The notes: generated by a model not told the origin, from the sequence alone. DNA of 64,000 bases from Arsenicicoccus cauae (GCF_009707125.1 NZ_WLVL01000037.1:248001-312000), one strand, 5' to 3'; positions 12,892 to 22,347 are shown, numbered from the stretch's first letter. Program-made: numbers and translations.

Positions 12892-13104
12892 TTACTTCTG
12901 GCGCTTGCCGTAGCGCGCCTCGAAGCGGGCGACGCGACCACCGGTGTCGAGGATCTTCTGCTTGCCGGTGTAGAACGGGTGGCACTGCGAGCAGACGTCG
13001 GCGCTGATCTTGCCGGACGTCGCCGTGCTCCTGGTGGTGAACTGCGAGCCGCAGGTGCAGGTGACCAGCGTCTCGACGTACTCCGGGTGGATGTCCTTCT
13101 TCAT
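12892..13104 (-). CDS. rpmE: 50S ribosomal protein L31
   Basis: Ribosomal protein of 70 residues of the zinc-binding (C+) type. The cysteines CTCG and CSQC that bind zinc are present, with the family block [22 protein letters not shown]+ L31 proteins can serve as a zinc reserve and are often replaced by a C- paralogue under zinc starvation. A longer frame extends to 13221, but the ATG at 13102-13104 gives the family N-terminus MKKDIHPEY. Confidence 0.97.
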   Translation of the reverse strand: MKKDIHPEYVETLVTCTCGSQFTTRSTATSGKISADVCSQCHPFYTGKQKILDTGGRVARFEARYGKRQK

Positions 13105-13243
13105 GGTGGTCTCCCTCTGAGATCTCGTGCGCCGGGTCGAGCGTGTTCTCGTGAACCGGCAACCTCTCCATTGTGCCAGACGGCGGCACACCTGACCTAA
13201 CGCAGGCCCGGCCGCGGGCATTCCTGCTCCTGGTCGGACGGGG

Positions 13244-13594
13244 TCAAGAGGCGCCGTGGTGCTCGTCCTCGGGGGCCTCTCCCTCGGCCACCGAGGTGAG
13301 GTGGAGGGTGACGATCGTGCCCTGCCCGGGGGCCGAGTCCAGGCTCATCCGCCCCCCGTGGGCCGCCGCGATGGACTGCACGATCGACAGCCCGAGCCCC
13401 GTCCCGGGGGTCGTCTGCGCCGTCACGCTGCTGGCGCGGAAGAACCGTCGCCCGACGTCGCGCAGGTCCTCCTCGGGTATGCCGATGCCGGTGTCCTCAA
13501 CCCCGACGAGGTGCGCCTGACCGACGCCGTGACCCGCGCCCGGAGCGGCTGCTCGCTCTGGCGGTTGGCCGCGACCAGGCGTGGGTCCCGGCAC
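13244..13594 (-). pseudogene. Remnant of a sensor histidine kinase (ATPase-domain C-terminus)
   Basis: The last ~85 codons encode the end of an HATPase_c domain: the G1 box VEDTGIGIPEEDL, the F box FFRASSV, and the G2 box GTGLGLSIVQSIAAAHGG. The N box, the dimerisation domain with the phosphorylated histidine, and any sensor domain are absent. Residues before the G1 box do not look like a kinase. A hairpin and the rho-derived repeats lie directly upstream, so nothing longer is encoded. I read it as a 3' gene fragment left by a deletion. Confidence 0.75.
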
Positions 13595-13597
13595 GAT

Positions 13598-13640
13598 CGA
13601 GGGCCCCAGAGGACGCGTGCTGCGTCACCTGGGGCCCTCG
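13598..13640 (-). terminator. Hairpin terminator downstream of rho
   Basis: A perfect 12-bp inverted repeat (CGAGGGCCCCAG at 13598-13609 with its complement at 13629-13640) has a 19-base loop. It lies beyond the tandem repeats that follow rho and just before the kinase remnant, and probably ends rho transcription. Confidence 0.6.
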
Positions 13641-13810
13641 CTCGTGTCCTCGGCTCAGTCGTCGTCGTGCTCGACGGCGCCGACTCTGCCTCGCCTGCGG
13701 GCCTCGCTCGTGTCCTCGGCTCAGTCGTCGTCGTGCTCGACGGCGCCGACTCTGCCTCGCCTGCGGGCCTCGCTCGTCCCTCGCTCGTGTCCTCGGCTCA
13801 GTCGTCGTCG
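13636..13810. repeat. 66-bp direct repeat derived from the 3' end of rho
   Basis: Two tandem 66-bp copies occupy 13636-13701 and 13702-13767. The first 32 bases of the unit recur a third time at 13779-13810, where they form the last codons (Asp-Asp-Asp-stop) and first downstream bases of rho. Each copy therefore carries a duplicate of the rho stop-codon region. The copies differ very little, which suggests a recent duplication. Confidence 0.85.
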
Positions 13811-16053
13811 CCCTTCAAGGGGGAGTTGGACTGCACCTGCATCAGGAACTCGACGTTGCTCTTGGTCTTCTTGAGGCGGTCGAGGAGGAGCTCGATACCG
13901 GCCTGCTGGTCGAGGGCGGCCAGCACCCGGCGCAGCTTCCACATGATCTTGAGCTCCTCGCTGGACAGGAGGATCTCCTCGCGACGCGTGCTCGAGGCGT
14001 TGATGTCGACCGCCGGGAAGATGCGGCGGTTGGCGAGCTGCCGGTCGAGCTTGAGCTCCATGTTGCCGGTGCCCTTGAACTCCTCGAAGATCACCTCGTC
14101 CATCTTGGAGCCCGTCTCGACCAGAGCCGTCGCGAGGATGGTGAGCGAGCCGCCGTGCTCGATGTTGCGCGCCGCACCGAAGAAGCGCTTGGGCGGGTAC
14201 AGCGCGGCCGAGTCCACACCACCGGACAGGATGCGCCCGCTCGCCGGGGCGGCCAGGTTGTAGGCGCGCCCGAGCTTGGTGATCGAGTCGAGGAGCACGA
14301 CGACGTCCTGCCCCATCTCGACGAGGCGCTTGGCCCGCTCGATGGCCAGCTCGGCGACCGTCGTGTGGTCCGACGCCGGCCGGTCGAAGGTCGAGGAGAT
14401 GACCTCGCCGCGCACGGCGCGCTGCATGTCGGTGACCTCCTCGGGACGCTCGTCGACCAGGACGACCATCAGGTGGCACTCGGGGTGGTTGGTCGTGATC
14501 GCGTTGGCCAGCGCCTGCATGACCATCGTCTTGCCGGCCTTGGCCGGAGCGACGATCAGGCCGCGCTGACCCTTGCCGATCGGCGACACCAGATCGATGA
14601 TGCGCGTCGTGAGGACGTTGGGCTGGGTCTCCAGACGCAGACGCTCCTGCGGGTAGAGCGGCGTGAGCTTGGCGAAGTCCACGCGGCTGCGCGCCTCGTC
14701 AGGCGTCTGGCCGTTGATCGCGTCCACCCGCACCAGCGCGCTGAACTTGCCCTGCTTGCCGTGCTGGTGCTGACCCGTGCCGTCCTCGCCCGGGTCCTTG
14801 ATGACGCCCTGGACGGCGTCGCCCTTGCGCAGGCCGAACTTCTTGACCATCCCGAGCGTGACGTAGACGTCGCCCGAGCCGGGCAGGTAGCCGCTCGTGC
14901 GCAGGAAGGCGTAGTTGTCGAGCACGTCCAGCACGCCGGCGACGGGCAGCAGCACGTCCTCGTCGTTGTAGGACACGTCCTCACCCACGCGGAGGTCGTC
15001 CGTGCGTCCGCGCCGCTTGCGGTCACGGTTGCGCTGGCGACCGCGCCGCCGACCGCCCTGCTCGTCGTCGAACCGGTTGTCGTCACGGCCGTCACGGTTG
15101 TCCCGACCGCCGTTGTCGCGGGCGGAGCGGTCACGGTTGCTGCTGTCGCGGCCGCCGTCACGCTGGTCCCGCCCGCCGTTGTCCCGCCCTCCGCGGTCGC
15201 GATTGGCGTCACGCTGCTCACCGACGTTGTCGCGCCCGACGTTGTCGCGCCCGGCGTTGTCGCGGTCGCGGCTGCCGCCCTCCCGGTTGTCGCGGTCCCG
15301 GCCGTCACGGTCCCGGCGGGGCCGCTGGTCGTCGCGTCCACCGGCGTCACGCTGGTCGCGGCCCGGGGTGCCGGACCCGTCGACGTCGCCCCCTGCCTGC
15401 TGGCTCTCGGCCTGACGCCGCAGCTCGGCGGCGAGGTCGGCGGTGCGGCGGTCCGCCTCGGTGCCGCGCTCACCCTGCGGCGCCGCGCTCGGGGACGAGG
15501 CGACACGGCGACCCCGGCGGGTCCGGCGCTCGGGGCGCTCCCCCGGCTCGTCGCGGCCGTTACGGTCGGCGCGGTCGTTGCGCTCGGGGTCCTCGGGGCG
15601 GTCCCCGACCTGCGCGCCCCTCGGCGGAGCCTCGTCGCGAACGACCTTGTGGCCCTCGTCGCGGCGCAGCCGCTGGGCCTCGTCCCGGCGGGGCTGGTCC
15701 TGGCCCTCGTCGCGACGCAGCTGCGGGGCCTCCTCGCTGCCAGCCCCTCGAGCCTGCGCGGCGGGGGCCGTCGCTGCCGCGGCGGGCGCCGTGGCCACCG
15801 GGCCGGAGCCTTCTGCCCCGGACGTGTCGGCGGGGCCGGTGGCGTCGGTGGCGGTGGCGGTGGCGGTGGCGGTGCGACCGCCGCCCCGGCGCTCGCGGAT
15901 GGCGACGACCAGGTCGCTCTTGCGCATCTTGGCGGTGCCGGGGATGCCCATCTCGGAGGCCACGGCCTGCAGCTCGGGCAGACGCATCGCCGACAGCGCG
16001 GTCGTGCGTCGCTGAGTCCCACCGGTCACGGTGGTCTCGGTGTTGTCGGTCAC
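13798..16053 (-). CDS. rho: Transcription termination factor Rho, with long disordered insertion
   Basis: Hexameric RNA helicase that ends transcription. It has 751 residues against 419 in E. coli. An N-terminal Rho_N helix bundle (about 20-55, LSAMRLPELQAVASEMGIPG) is followed by roughly 320 residues of low-complexity Arg/Asp/Gly/Asn sequence, as in other actinobacterial Rho proteins. Then come the RNA-binding CSD-like fold and the ATPase with APAKAGKTM (Walker A), VVLVDERPEEVTDM and the DSITKLGRAYN segment. The start is the GTG at 16051-16053 with AAGGA six bases upstream; the frame is open 105 codons further but that part is not Rho-like. Confidence 0.96.
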   Translation of the reverse strand: MTDNTETTVTGGTQRRTTALSAMRLPELQAVASEMGIPGTAKMRKSDLVVAIRERRGGGRTATATATATDATGPADTSGAEGSGPVATAPAAAATAPAAQARGAGSEEAPQLRRDEGQDQPRRDEAQRLRRDEGHKVVRDEAPPRGAQVGDRPEDPERNDRADRNGRDEPGERPERRTRRGRRVASSPSAAPQGERGTEADRRTADLAAELRRQAESQQAGGDVDGSGTPGRDQRDAGGRDDQRPRRDRDGRDRDNREGGSRDRDNAGRDNVGRDNVGEQRDANRDRGGRDNGGRDQRDGGRDSSNRDRSARDNGGRDNRDGRDDNRFDDEQGGRRRGRQRNRDRKRRGRTDDLRVGEDVSYNDEDVLLPVAGVLDVLDNYAFLRTSGYLPGSGDVYVTLGMVKKFGLRKGDAVQGVIKDPGEDGTGQHQHGKQGKFSALVRVDAINGQTPDEARSRVDFAKLTPLYPQERLRLETQPNVLTTRIIDLVSPIGKGQRGLIVAPAKAGKTMVMQALANAITTNHPECHLMVVLVDERPEEVTDMQRAVRGEVISSTFDRPASDHTTVAELAIERAKRLVEMGQDVVVLLDSITKLGRAYNLAAPASGRILSGGVDSAALYPPKRFFGAARNIEHGGSLTILATALVETGSKMDEVIFEEFKGTGNMELKLDRQLANRRIFPAVDINASSTRREEILLSSEELKIMWKLRRVLAALDQQAGIELLLDRLKKTKSNVEFLMQVQSNSPLKGDDD

Positions 16054-16429
16054 GAAGGTTCCTTCCCCCTCGTCGTCTGCCCGGCATCCGCGCCTGGGCA
16101 GGTGATGTAGCCGAGAACAGCTCTCGGCGCTCGGTCCACCTGGCGGCTCAGCCCGCCTCGCAGCGCTCGCGCCGCGGCCGGTGGCCTCTGACCGCTGGTC
16201 GGTCGGTGGGATCGCATCGTGTCGGGTCCCCGCGCGCTCGGCGCCGCACCCACAGGTGTGGTGGGCGATGAGGTCGGAGCCGCGACGTCGCGGGTCGGCC
16301 GGGAAGCGATGAGGGCCTGGGCGCAGGAACGTGCGTCCTGCAGATCCGGGATCATCGGGCCGAACCACCGTCGTGCTCGATGCAGACCCAACCTATCACC
16401 CGGGGTGCGCAGGTGACGCCAAGACTGCG
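16054..16429 (-). promoter_or_regulatory. rho: Rho leader region and promoter
   Basis: No gene is supported here. A minus-strand TAGGTT hexamer at 16390-16395 is the best -10 candidate and implies an untranslated leader of about 330 bases. The leader contains a 7-bp hairpin (16110-16128). Long leaders allow Rho to control its own synthesis in other bacteria; that role here is inference. Confidence 0.4.
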
Positions 16430-17401
16430 TCAGACGGGCGGCGCGCCGCGGCTCACCCCCAGCCGGACGGCACTGACGCCGACGGTCGGTATGCCGGGGG
16501 TCGCCGACCGCCATCCCTGCGGCAGCGGCAGGGCGCGGACCTCGCCGACCCGGTCCGCGGTCGTCAGCACCAGGACCGTCGGACCCGCCCCCGAGACCAC
16601 GGCCGCGTGGCCGAGCTCGCGCAGCTGGTCCAGCAGCCGCATGGACGCGGGGTAGGCCTCCCGGCGCTGCTCCTGGTGCAGCCACTCGACGGTCGCGTCC
16701 AGCAGCAGCTCGGGGCGGCGCGACACGGCCTCCACGAGGAGGGCGGCGCGGGCGGAGTTGAGCGCCGCGTGCTTGAGCGGCACCTGCTGCGGCAGCACGG
16801 AGCGCGCGGTCGAGGTGGACAGGGTGAGGTCGGGCACGAGCACCACGGGCACCACGTCGGGGTGCACCTCGACCTGCACGGTGCGGACGGGCGCCATGGC
16901 CGGGGGCCGGGTCGACCACGACAGCGTCATCCCGCCGTAGACGCTGGCGGAGGAGTTGTCGGGGTGACCTTCGTGCTCGCCGGCCAGCTGGTTGACGAGG
17001 TCGAGGTCGACGGCACCCTCGCCACCGCGGGCGAGGTCGACGAGCGCCGTGGCGGCGGCATACCCGGCCACGACGGCGGTGGCGGAGGACCCCAGCCCCC
17101 GCGAGTGGGGGACGCCGTTGCGGCACACCAGGTGCAGGCCGGCGGGCACGTCGACCCCCAGCCGGGCCAGGCCGGAGGCGAGGCAGCGGTGGACCAGGTG
17201 GGAGGCGTCGCGGGGCACCTCGTCGGCGCTCTCCCCCGTCACGTCGATGACCAGCGCGTCGCCCTCGACGACCACGTCGTAGGAGTCCCACACGCCGAGC
17301 GCGAGCCCGATCGCGTCGAAGCCCGGTCCGAGGTTGGCGCTGCTGCCCGGGACGTTCACCCGGACTGCGGCACCCTCGGGCAGGGCGGTCACCGAGGCCA
17401 C
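16430..17401 (-). CDS. thrB: Homoserine kinase
   Basis: GHMP-family kinase that phosphorylates homoserine, 323 residues. The N-terminal NLGPGFDAIGLALGVWD and the ATP-binding loop PHSRGLGSSATAVVAG are diagnostic. It starts one base after the thrC stop codon, so it is the third gene of the hom-thrC-thrB operon. Confidence 0.96.
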   Translation of the reverse strand: MASVTALPEGAAVRVNVPGSSANLGPGFDAIGLALGVWDSYDVVVEGDALVIDVTGESADEVPRDASHLVHRCLASGLARLGVDVPAGLHLVCRNGVPHSRGLGSSATAVVAGYAAATALVDLARGGEGAVDLDLVNQLAGEHEGHPDNSSASVYGGMTLSWSTRPPAMAPVRTVQVEVHPDVVPVVLVPDLTLSTSTARSVLPQQVPLKHAALNSARAALLVEAVSRRPELLLDATVEWLHQEQRREAYPASMRLLDQLRELGHAAVVSGAGPTVLVLTTADRVGEVRALPLPQGWRSATPGIPTVGVSAVRLGVSRGAPPV

Positions 17402-17402
17402 G

Positions 17403-18491
17403 TCACCCCTCCAGCCCGAGCGCCGACGCGACGGAGACGGCGTCGACGGACACCTTGACCGGCTCGACCTCGGAGCCGTCCGCCATGCGCAGGGCCCACT
17501 GGGGGTCCTTGAGGCCGTGCCCGGTGACGGTGCACACGATGCTGGCGCCGCGCGGGACCAGGCCCGCCTCGGCGGACTTCAGCAGTCCGGCGACGGAGGC
17601 GGCCGACCCCGGCTCGACGAAGACGCCCTCGCGCGACGACAGCAGGCGGTGCGCGGCGAGGATCTGGTCGTCGGTCACGGCTTCGATGAGCCCCTCGGAC
17701 TCGTCGCGCGCGGCCTCGGCCTGCTGCCAGGAGGCGGGGTTGCCGATGCGGATGGCGGTGGCCACGGTCTCGGGGTGGTCGATGGGGTGACCCTTGACGA
17801 TCGGGGCGGCCCCCTCGGCCTGGAAGCCCCACATGCGAGGGCGCCGCGTGGCGACCGGCGCGAGGCCGTCGGTGATCTCGGCATACTGCCGGTAGCCCCG
17901 CCAGTAGGCGGTGATGTTGCCGGCGTTGCCGACGGGCAGGCAGTGGATCTCGGGGGCGTCGCCGAGGGCGTCGACGACCTCGAACGCTGCGGTCTTCTGC
18001 CCCTCGATGCGGGCGGGGTTGACCGAGTTGACGAGCTCGACGGGGTAGGCCTCGGCGAGCTTGCGCGCCACCGTCAGGCAGTCGTCGAAGTTGCCGTCGA
18101 CCTGCAGCAGCGTGGCGCCGTGGGCGATGGCCTGGGACAGCTTGCCCATGGCGATCTTGCCGTCGGGGACCAGTACGGCGCAGGTCATGCCGGCCTTGGT
18201 GGCGTAGGCCGCGGCCGACGCGGACGTGTTGCCGGTCGAGGCGCAGATGACGGCCTTGGCCCCGGCGCGGGCCGCCACGGAGATCGCCGTCGTCATCCCG
18301 CGGTCCTTGAACGAGCCGGTGGGGTTGAGGCCTTCGTACTTGAGGTAGACCTGCGCCCCGACGAGCTCGGAGAGGTGCCGGGCCTCGATCAGGGGGGTCC
18401 CGCCCTCGTGAAGGGTCACCGTGGGCGCGCCGGCCAGCATCGGCAGCCGCTCGCGGTACTCCTCGATCACGCCCTGCCACTGGTGGGCCAT
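17403..18491 (-). CDS. thrC: Threonine synthase
   Basis: PLP enzyme that turns O-phosphohomoserine into threonine, 362 residues. The PLP lysine is in [16 protein letters not shown]. The ATG at 18489-18491 has AAGGAG seven bases upstream; a longer open frame to 18530 would overlap hom and lacks family similarity. It lies one base after the hom stop. Confidence 0.96.
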   Translation of the reverse strand: MAHQWQGVIEEYRERLPMLAGAPTVTLHEGGTPLIEARHLSELVGAQVYLKYEGLNPTGSFKDRGMTTAISVAARAGAKAVICASTGNTSASAAAYATKAGMTCAVLVPDGKIAMGKLSQAIAHGATLLQVDGNFDDCLTVARKLAEAYPVELVNSVNPARIEGQKTAAFEVVDALGDAPEIHCLPVGNAGNITAYWRGYRQYAEITDGLAPVATRRPRMWGFQAEGAAPIVKGHPIDHPETVATAIRIGNPASWQQAEAARDESEGLIEAVTDDQILAAHRLLSSREGVFVEPGSAASVAGLLKSAEAGLVPRGASIVCTVTGHGLKDPQWALRMADGSEVEPVKVSVDAVSVASALGLEG

Positions 18492-18492
18492 G

Positions 18493-19827
18493 TCACTCTC
18501 CTTCGACGCGCATGACGGACGACACCTCACGGACCTGCGGCAGGGCGGCGAGCGCCTCGACCGTCGCGCCGAGGGCCGCGTCGGGCGCGGCGTGGGTCAC
18601 GATGACCAGCTCGGCGCGCTCCTCGACGTCGTGGTCCTCGTCGGCCAGCTGCTGCTGCCGGACCGTCTCGATCGACACCTGGTGACGCGCGAACTCCGTT
18701 GCGACGGCGGCGAGCACGCCGGGCTCGTCGGCCACGTCGAGGCTGATGAAGTAGCGCGTGCGGGCGTCGCCCATGTCGAGCGTGGGCAGGTCGGCGTAGG
18801 CCGACTCCCCCGGTCCGCGCCCGCCCAGCACGCGGTGACGGGCGACGGCGACGACGTCACCGAGGACGGCGCTCGCGGTGGGATCGCCCCCGGCCCCACG
18901 ACCGTAGAACATGAGCTCGCCCGCGGATCGGGCCTCGACGAAGACGGCGTTGAAGGCCTCGCGGACGCCGGCCAGCGGGTGCGAGGTCGGGATCATGGCC
19001 GGGTGGACCCGCACGCTGATGCCCGAGGGTCGCTCGGGGGTGGCCTCGACGCGCTCGCAGATCGCGAGCAGCTTGACGACGCAGCCCATCGCCTCGGCGG
19101 CCTGCACGTCGGCGGCGGTCACCTCGGTGATGCCCTCGCGGTAGACGTCGTTGCCGCTCACGCGGCTGTGGAAGGCGAGCGAGGCGAGGATCGCGGCCTT
19201 CGCGGCCGCGTCGAAGCCCTCGACGTCGGCGGTCGGGTCCGCCTCGGCGTAGCCCAGGGCCTGGGCCTGCTCCACGGCCTCGCCGAAGCCGGCCCCGGTC
19301 GTGTGCATCTTGTCGAGGACGTAGTTGGTGGTGCCGTTGACGATCCCGAGGACCTTGCGCACGTCGTCGCCCGCCAGGGACTCGCGCAGCGGACGCAGCA
19401 GGGGTATGGCGCCCGCCACCGAGGCCTCGTAGTAGAGGTCGACGCCGACGGCCTCGGCCGCGGCGTAGAGCTCGGGACCGCTCTCGGCGAGGAGCGCCTT
19501 GTTGGCCGTCACGACCCCGGCGCCGTGCTCGAAGGCTCGCAGGATGAGGCTGCGGGCGGGCTCGATCCCGCCGATGACCTCGACGACGACGTCGGCCCGG
19601 GTCACGAGCTCCTCGGCATCGGTGGTGAACAGCTCGGGATCCACGCCCGCGGCGCTCCTGTCCCGGCCCAGGCGTCGGACGGCGATGCCGACCAGCTCGA
19701 CCGGGGCGCCGATGCGGGCCTCGAAGTCGTCGGCCTGCTCGGTCAGCAGCCGCGCCACCGCTGATCCGACGACGCCGCAGCCCAGCAGGGCCACCCGGAT
19801 CGGGGTCTGCTTGTCGCTGTCCTCCAC
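18493..19827 (-). CDS. hom: Homoserine dehydrogenase
   Basis: NAD(P)H-dependent reduction of aspartate semialdehyde to homoserine. It has 444 residues in three parts: a Rossmann domain ([14 protein letters not shown]), the catalytic domain ([14 protein letters not shown], then a segment with [15 protein letters not shown]) and a C-terminal ACT domain ([18 protein letters not shown]) that mediates threonine feedback in this family. The start GTG at 19825-19827 has GAGGAG eight bases upstream. It heads the threonine operon. Confidence 0.97.
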   Translation of the reverse strand: MEDSDKQTPIRVALLGCGVVGSAVARLLTEQADDFEARIGAPVELVGIAVRRLGRDRSAAGVDPELFTTDAEELVTRADVVVEVIGGIEPARSLILRAFEHGAGVVTANKALLAESGPELYAAAEAVGVDLYYEASVAGAIPLLRPLRESLAGDDVRKVLGIVNGTTNYVLDKMHTTGAGFGEAVEQAQALGYAEADPTADVEGFDAAAKAAILASLAFHSRVSGNDVYREGITEVTAADVQAAEAMGCVVKLLAICERVEATPERPSGISVRVHPAMIPTSHPLAGVREAFNAVFVEARSAGELMFYGRGAGGDPTASAVLGDVVAVARHRVLGGRGPGESAYADLPTLDMGDARTRYFISLDVADEPGVLAAVATEFARHQVSIETVRQQQLADEDHDVEERAELVIVTHAAPDAALGATVEALAALPQVREVSSVMRVEGE

Positions 19828-20209
19828 GTGCGCTGCTCCTCAGATGGTCCGGGTGGTCGACAGACCCACGTGCCCGTATGACGTGCACCGAGGTCACCCT
19901 CAGTGTTGTTGCGGGCTATGGGCACACCGATCCTGCGTCCACGCCTTGGACTGTCATCGTCTCGCTGGATGACCCTACGTCGCGCTCCATCCTACTGACG
20001 CGTCGCTGCACGAGGACCAGCACTCCCCGCGCCGCGGGCGTTCTAGCGCCCGCAACCGCGGCGGCTGCGGTGACACCTGTCAGGTTGGCGACGGTGATGC
20101 CCAGGCCGTAGCCCACGACCGCGAAGGCACGGTGCGCCCTCACCAGCTGGGGGCCGACGTCAGTGTCTCGCGACCCGAGACCTGTCACGCCAGGTGTCAC
20201 CACCCGCCG
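19828..20209 (-). promoter_or_regulatory. hom promoter/leader region
   Basis: The lysA-hom spacer has no well-supported gene. Two TANNNT hexamers on the minus strand (TAGGAT and TAGGGT, near 19960-20000) are candidate -10 elements for the hom operon. A 95-codon frame at 19916-20203 starts six bases after lysA and has one hydrophobic stretch, but it lacks a good ribosome site. I see no Thr-rich leader peptide with a paired attenuator. Confidence 0.35.
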
Positions 20210-21643
20210 TCAGGCGTCGGCGACGTCCAGGGCGAGGAGGTCCTCGACGGTCTCGCGCCGCACGACCAGCCGGGCCTCGCCGTCGCGCACCGCCACCACG
20301 GGGGGCCGCGGTGTGTGGTTGTACTGGCTCGCCATGGCGCGGCAGTAGGCGCCCGTGCCGGGGACCGCGATCAGGTCACCGGGGATGACGTCGGAGGGGA
20401 GGTACTCGTCACGCACGACCACGTCGCCGCTCTCGCAGTGCCGACCCACGACGCGGGAGATGACGGGGGCGGCGTCGCTGCGGCGGTTGGCCATGGTGCA
20501 GGAGTAGTCGGCGCCGTAGAGGGCGGTGCGGATGTTGTCGCTCATGCCGCCGTCGACCGAGACGTAGAGGCGGGTGGCGCCGCGGTCGACCTGGACGGGC
20601 TTGACGGTGCCGACCTCGTAGAGGGTGAAGGTCGACGGACCGGCGATGGCGCGGCCGGGCTCGATCGAGACGCGTGGGGCGTCGATGCCGAGGGAGGTCA
20701 CCTCGCGGCGCACGATCTCCGCCATCTGCTGGGCGAGCTCGGCGGGTGGCAGCGGGGTGTGCTGGGTGGTGTAGGCGATGCCGTAGCCGCCGCCGAGGTC
20801 GAGCTCGGGCATGGCGACGCCCAGCTCGTCGCGGACGCGGGCGTGCAGCGCCAGGACGCGCCGCGCCGACAGCTCGAACCCGCTGGTCTCGAAGATCTGC
20901 GACCCGATGTGGCTGTGCAGCCCGAGCAGACGCAGGCCGGGGCGCGCGACGATGCGCTCGCACGCCGCGAAGGCCGCTCCCCCGGCCAGCGAGAAGCCGA
21001 ACTTCTGGTCCTCGTGGGAGGTGGCGATGAACTCATGGGTGTGCGCCTCGACGCCGGCCGTCACGCGGACCATGACCCCGACCTCGACGCCGCGGGAGCG
21101 GGCGACGGCGGCGACCCGGTCGATCTCGGCGTGGCTGTCGACGATGATCCGCCCGACGCCGCCGTCGACCGCCGCCTCGATCTCGGCGACCGTCTTGTTG
21201 TTGCCGTGGAAACCGATCCGCTCCCCTGGAAGCCCGGCGCGCAGCGCCACGGCCAGCTCGCCGCCCGTGCACACGTCCAGGCAGAGCCCCTCCTCGCGGA
21301 TCCAGGACGCGACCGCGGTGCACAGGAAGGCCTTGCCCGCGTAGTAGACGTCGGCGCCGCCGCCCAGCCCCGGGTCGGCGAAGGCCGCGGCATACGCCTG
21401 CTTGAACTCCCTCGCGCGAGAGCGGAAGTCGTCCTCGTCAATGACATAGGCGGCGGTGCCGAACTCGTCGCGGATCCGGGACACGGGCACGCCCGCGACC
21501 ACCAGCTCGCCCGCCTCGTCCTTGGTGACGTTGCGTGCCCACAGCCCGGGCTCGAGCTCGTTGACGTCGCTCGGCCACGGGAGCCACTCGGGGGCGGCGG
21601 AGTAGCCGTCGGCGTGCAGGGCGCCGGCCTCGTGCGCGTGCAT
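20210..21643 (-). CDS. lysA: Diaminopimelate decarboxylase
   Basis: PLP-dependent last step of lysine synthesis, 477 residues. The PLP lysine is in DVYYAGKAFLC. The CTGG segment (CLDVCTGGELAVAL) and EPGRAIAGPSTFTLYEVGT are typical of group IV decarboxylases. The start ATG at 21641-21643 has GAGAGG upstream and gives the family's N-terminal extension ending in LWARNV. Two bases separate it from the ArgS-like gene upstream. Confidence 0.96.
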   Translation of the reverse strand: MHAHEAGALHADGYSAAPEWLPWPSDVNELEPGLWARNVTKDEAGELVVAGVPVSRIRDEFGTAAYVIDEDDFRSRAREFKQAYAAAFADPGLGGGADVYYAGKAFLCTAVASWIREEGLCLDVCTGGELAVALRAGLPGERIGFHGNNKTVAEIEAAVDGGVGRIIVDSHAEIDRVAAVARSRGVEVGVMVRVTAGVEAHTHEFIATSHEDQKFGFSLAGGAAFAACERIVARPGLRLLGLHSHIGSQIFETSGFELSARRVLALHARVRDELGVAMPELDLGGGYGIAYTTQHTPLPPAELAQQMAEIVRREVTSLGIDAPRVSIEPGRAIAGPSTFTLYEVGTVKPVQVDRGATRLYVSVDGGMSDNIRTALYGADYSCTMANRRSDAAPVISRVVGRHCESGDVVVRDEYLPSDVIPGDLIAVPGTGAYCRAMASQYNHTPRPPVVAVRDGEARLVVRRETVEDLLALDVADA

Positions 21644-21645
21644 GG

Positions 21646-22347
21646 TCACAACCTCTCGGTGGGCCTGGCCCCGGACGCGCGCAGGCCGTCGGCCAGCGCG
21701 TCCCGGGCCGCGACGACGACCCGGGGGTCGAGGTCGCGCGGGCGGGGTTCTCGGGTCCAGACCAGCACAGACGCGCCGTATGCCGCGAGCCAGTCCGCCA
21801 GGTGGTGCGCCCGGCCGTCCGTCACGAGGCGGTCCCGCACGCGCCAGGCGTCGACCAGGCGGACCAGGACGTCGTGGGGCGGGAGCCCGGCGCCGGGCGG
21901 CTGCTCCGCGAGACGGCACAGCCGCGCGTGAGCGAGCTGGGCGGCATACCGCGGGTCCTGCAGGCTGCGCCGGGAGGACGGCCGGTGGGCGGGGGCGACG
22001 GGAGCGGGGGCGACGTCCGCCCAGCCGCGCGGCAGCGCGAACGACAGCGTCACCAGGGTGGGGTCGTCCAGCCGCAGACCGACAAGCCCTCGCGGCAGCA
22101 CGTCGACCCCGAGCGCCGGGGCGATGGACCCCAGAGCCCCGGCGAGGCGGGTGGCGTGGTGGGCGGCGGCGTCCGGGTCGCCCGCGGCCAGGCGCAGCGG
22201 CATCGCGGAGACCCAGTCGTGCGCGCCGTCCCGGGACGACGCGAGCGGCACCGCCTGCGGGTCGACTGCGTGACCGAGGTGCGTGGCGGCATAGGAGATC
22301 TGCTGGGAGAGAGCGAAGCTCGACCCGTCCGGCAGGCTTCTGGTCAC
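21646..22347 (-). CDS. ArgS-derived tRNA-binding-like protein lacking a catalytic core
   Basis: A 233-residue protein in the place where argS precedes lysA in mycobacteria. Residues about 10-100 (HDWVSAMPLRLAAG through VDVLPRGLVGLRLDD) resemble the N-terminal Add-1 domain of arginyl-tRNA synthetase. Residues about 120-233 (DPRYAAQLAHARLC and AARDALADGLRASGARPTERL) resemble its C-terminal DALR anticodon-binding domain. The Rossmann core with its HIGH motif is absent, so it cannot charge tRNA by itself. A GTG start at 22345-22347 overlaps the response-regulator stop (GTGA). The function is unknown; binding of tRNA-Arg is inference. Confidence 0.75.
   Translation of the reverse strand: MTRSLPDGSSFALSQQISYAATHLGHAVDPQAVPLASSRDGAHDWVSAMPLRLAAGDPDAAAHHATRLAGALGSIAPALGVDVLPRGLVGLRLDDPTLVTLSFALPRGWADVAPAPVAPAHRPSSRRSLQDPRYAAQLAHARLCRLAEQPPGAGLPPHDVLVRLVDAWRVRDRLVTDGRAHHLADWLAAYGASVLVWTREPRPRDLDPRVVVAARDALADGLRASGARPTERL

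Noticed and set aside
16054-16368. N-terminal extension of Rho by 105 codons
   Set aside because: A GTG with a good ribosome site at 16053 gives the family N-terminus; the upstream codons have no Rho similarity.
19916-20203. 95-codon frame between lysA and hom with one hydrophobic stretch
   Set aside because: There is no convincing ribosome site and no family I can recognise; kept only as a note in the promoter region.
19828-20209. Possible threonine-operon attenuator before hom
   Set aside because: I found no Thr/Ile-rich leader peptide followed by competing hairpins.
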